A stretch of 64,000 nucleotides of DNA from Brachypodius melanocephalos (lineage: Eukaryota > Chordata > Aves > Passeriformes > Pycnonotidae): positions 3,829,721 to 3,893,720 of the forward strand of contig VZSR01000055.1 in NCBI GenBank assembly GCA_013398615.1, read 5' to 3'. A model generated the notes under the pieces. The model saw only the letters and a list, made by a program, of their open reading frames with translations. It was not told the DNA's origin and ran no database searches. Of this stretch, positions 61,787 to 64,000 are shown one piece after another (the first letter of the stretch is position 1; every line of letters begins with the position of its first letter). The translations under genes were made by a program, and so were the position numbers.

Positions 61787-63436
61787 CTGCAAAGAAAAGA
61801 AGTGCATGAGGCCCAGAAGAAAGAGCAAAACCCAAACCACATCCATTTTTTTGCTACCCTGACCAAAAAAAAAATCCCAGATCAATTTGAATCCCAATCA
61901 ACTGAGAAAAATTCCCAAAGGACTCTGGTTGCACTATCTGCCTTCAAATGAAGCTACTCAATTTTGCAGTCTTATTATAGAAATACTTCACAATGGAAAA
62001 TGTGTTTATTATCTGAATAGAAGAACTAAAGCAATTATTTAAAGTTACATCAAATGCAAAATAAGCTCCCATTCAGTCTCTCTTTATCATGATGGTAACA
62101 AATATTGTTTAGGATTAAATTAAATTCGGATGAACCATGACTTAAAATCCATGGCCTGTCTTAAATTCTGTCCCTAAACAGGTATAAATGTATCCAAAAT
62201 AAAAGGATTTTTAAAAAAAATCCGCCTTTAGGAAGAAAAGAAACTACATTTTGGTAAAAACAGATGAGTTCAGATGACCAGTTTCACCCAAACACTACAT
62301 ACAGCAAGGCAACTTACTGAACACTACAAAAACTTCTCATCTGCTCCTGAAATGTTTAGAGTTCAGAATTAGGCTCTCCTTTTTTGGGTAGCCCCAAGTA
62401 GCTCCCCAGGTGAAGGCCACACCAAAACAATGAGGTTGGGAAAAGGAAGCTCTCCAGACATCCTTTCCACTCTATGTCCAGACATAGAGTTGTGGGTTTG
62501 TCAGTTTGTAGAGTTTGAGGTTTTGGGTGGATATTTTAGGGGTTGTTTTGGCTTTTTTTCATCATTCTACATGGTGTATTTACAGGTCATCATCTCTCCT
62601 ACTACAGGATCAGAATTACAAAAAAGCAATATAAATTAATTTACATTCTCACACAGGAAGTCCCAAACTTGTCTTTTATTGAGACAGAGCTCAGCTGTAG
62701 AAGCTCTTAGAGAAATATTAAGCCTCTCAGTCTCACGTATCAGCTCAAGGAATAAACAATTTTCTGAGCTCAAGGAATAAACAATTTTCTTGCAGATCTC
62801 CCACCCAGTGAGGCCACACTGCTTGAAGACTAGCTGCACACACTAAAAAAAATCCAGTGAAGGCTACAAAATGATGCTGCCTTCTTGAAATATCCTGGTG
62901 TCACGACATCCTTAATCTGAATCTTAGTCTTCATTCAACTAATGACTTATTACTGTTTCCTGGCCTTTGCTCCTGCCACCTTTGCATTGCTAATGCTGAA
63001 GCCATCCTTTTGCATTTAATGAGATTATACTGCAATCTGTTCAGAGCACCTCCAGTGAGAGTGCTTAATTTAGGTTACCAGATTGAGAGTGGAATAGAGG
63101 CTGCCACCTCAGCAGCTGTCTCTCCCCCAGTCTGTAACAGTGCCCTATTCTGAAACTCATCTGACAGGAATCAGATGTTTATACACACCACGATAAAAAA
63201 ATCTAAAAAAAGTTTTAATTTTTTTAAATAGTTTTATAGCAGCACAAAACACACATCATATTCTAACACAGTGCTGGATCATGATCAGGTCTTGTGGGTG
63301 CTACATTTCAACAAACTGCAATGTCATGTCATTACACCACCACACGTGATACTCAGTTACAAACCCACTGAAAGAGATAATTAAGTCCAACTATTGTATA
63401 ATAACCACTACTGCTAATGAAGAAAGAAAGCGCTAC
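61787..63436 (-). other. ARL6: ARL6 intron (about 1.6 kb)
   Basis: This is a GT-AG intron (donor GTAGCG in sense, a slightly weak match at +4 and +5). It holds a 25-bp tandem duplication at 62742-62791 and otherwise AT-rich sequence without recognisable elements. Confidence 0.75.
62742..62791. repeat. 25-bp tandem duplication
   Basis: The two directly adjacent units, 62742-62766 and 62767-62791, each begin AGCTCAAGGAATAAACAA and are identical except for the last base (G versus T). The repeat is intronic in ARL6. Confidence 0.93.
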
Positions 63437-63498
63437 CTTGAAGTTTTGAATTTCTCTATACTGAATCCTATTGTTGGAACGATGTCCTGAGTTTGAGC
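63437..63498 (-). CDS. ARL6: ARL6 (BBS3) coding exon with switch I
   Basis: This is a 62-base minus-strand exon with acceptor CCAAAG and donor GTAGCG. It starts on a codon boundary and encodes Ala42 to Ser61 plus two bases of Ser62. The peptide AQTQDIVPTIGFSIEKFKTS contains the switch I / G2 motif PTIGF, with Thr50, the magnesium- and gamma-phosphate-binding Thr. The preceding 41 residues (amphipathic helix and the G1 P-loop) must lie in exons beyond 64000, so the gene is 5'-incomplete here. The six exons in the window encode 145 residues, exactly human positions 42-186. Confidence 0.96.
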
Positions 63499-64000
63499 CT
63501 TTGGAGGAAAGAAAGCACAGATTTTACAATCAAATTAGAAAATGCCAATACTGAAATACATTTGAAACATGAATACATTAGAGACCTATTTTTTGCCACA
63601 AACTGTGCAATACTTAAAAAGTTCCTAGAAAAGTAAAGTAATTCAGAATCAAGGGGTTTGTATTTTCTGGGGAATGAACACTATTGGAATTGTCAAAACA
63701 CAAAGCATTACTAAGAGATCTGTCTGGAAACTGATTTACTACTGAGCTGGTCAAGGAACCTATCAGCCAAGTTGGTGGAAAAGAATAGCTCCTCTAAGAA
63801 GCATCGATATAGAGCAGGAAGAAAGGTCACATCCCGTAGATTACAGAGCTGTCTGAGAAAGTGACATGCAATCCTTGCACAGACTCCTAGAGTCCTTATT
63901 CCAAACACCATCCATAGGCAGATCCACCAGAAACAACTGCAGACAGATGGAAAAACATTTGGATTTACCAGACCCTAATATCTTACTCCTGGAGCAAATC
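63499..64000 (-). other. ARL6: ARL6 intron, continues beyond window
   Basis: The sequence upstream (in transcript sense) of the switch I exon runs to the right edge. I see no P-loop exon (no DNSGKTT-like coding) in these 500 bases and no recognisable repeat. Confidence 0.7.

Noticed and set aside
63711..64000. Possible ARL6 P-loop exon at the right edge
   Set aside because: No minus-strand frame here encodes a GxxxxGKT-type P-loop or the expected LKPSN end with a donor. The exon must lie beyond the window.
1..64000. CRISPR arrays, operons, tRNA/rRNA genes or endogenous viral elements
   Set aside because: There are no regularly spaced repeats, no cloverleaf or rRNA sequence, and no long terminal repeats or viral-type open frames. 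The window is vertebrate nuclear DNA.

Overview
The window is ordinary vertebrate nuclear DNA, most likely from a bird. It is AT-rich, has short exons with GT-AG introns, contains one strong CpG island, and carries sparse decayed CR1-type LINE tails, the typical interspersed repeat of birds and other sauropsids. I see no prokaryotic operons, no CRISPR array, no rRNA or tRNA gene and no recognisable viral insertion. The species cannot be named from the sequence alone.

Two protein-coding genes lie on the minus strand, so transcription runs from high to low coordinates. From the right edge to about 50.7 kb is ARL6 (BBS3), the small ARF-like GTPase that recruits the BBSome in cilia. Six coding exons (63437-63498, 61718-61786, 59274-59368, 55467-55596, 53991-54046, 51413-51438) join in phase. 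They give 145 residues that align with residues 42-186 of the 186-residue human protein. The start codon and P-loop exon lie beyond position 64000.

After about 12.5 kb of intergenic DNA comes the CpG-island promoter of CRYBG3 (37.3-38.2 kb) with its first coding exon (37779-37879). Three introns of 11-14 kb separate it from exons at 23959-24037, 11682-12109 and 1-708. The last exon is open to the left edge and is the start of a long exon. These four exons also join in phase and give 438 N-terminal residues of low-complexity, probably disordered sequence. The beta/gamma-crystallin domains that define the family are off the left edge, so the gene name rests on N-terminal motifs and on the ARL6-CRYBG3 neighbourhood, which matches the human 3q11.2 order and orientation as I recall it.

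The rest is intronic and intergenic. It holds at least eight CR1 fragments, several microsatellites, three local tandem duplications (78, 28 and 25 bp), a perfect 22-bp AT palindrome, a 22-bp near-palindrome with homeodomain-type half sites, and three GC-rich non-exonic blocks that could be regulatory. I found no new biological system. The most useful second looks are the near-identical 78-bp duplication, the GC-rich intronic blocks, a possible divergent transcript at the CRYBG3 promoter, and short aromatic and basic motifs in the CRYBG3 N-terminus.
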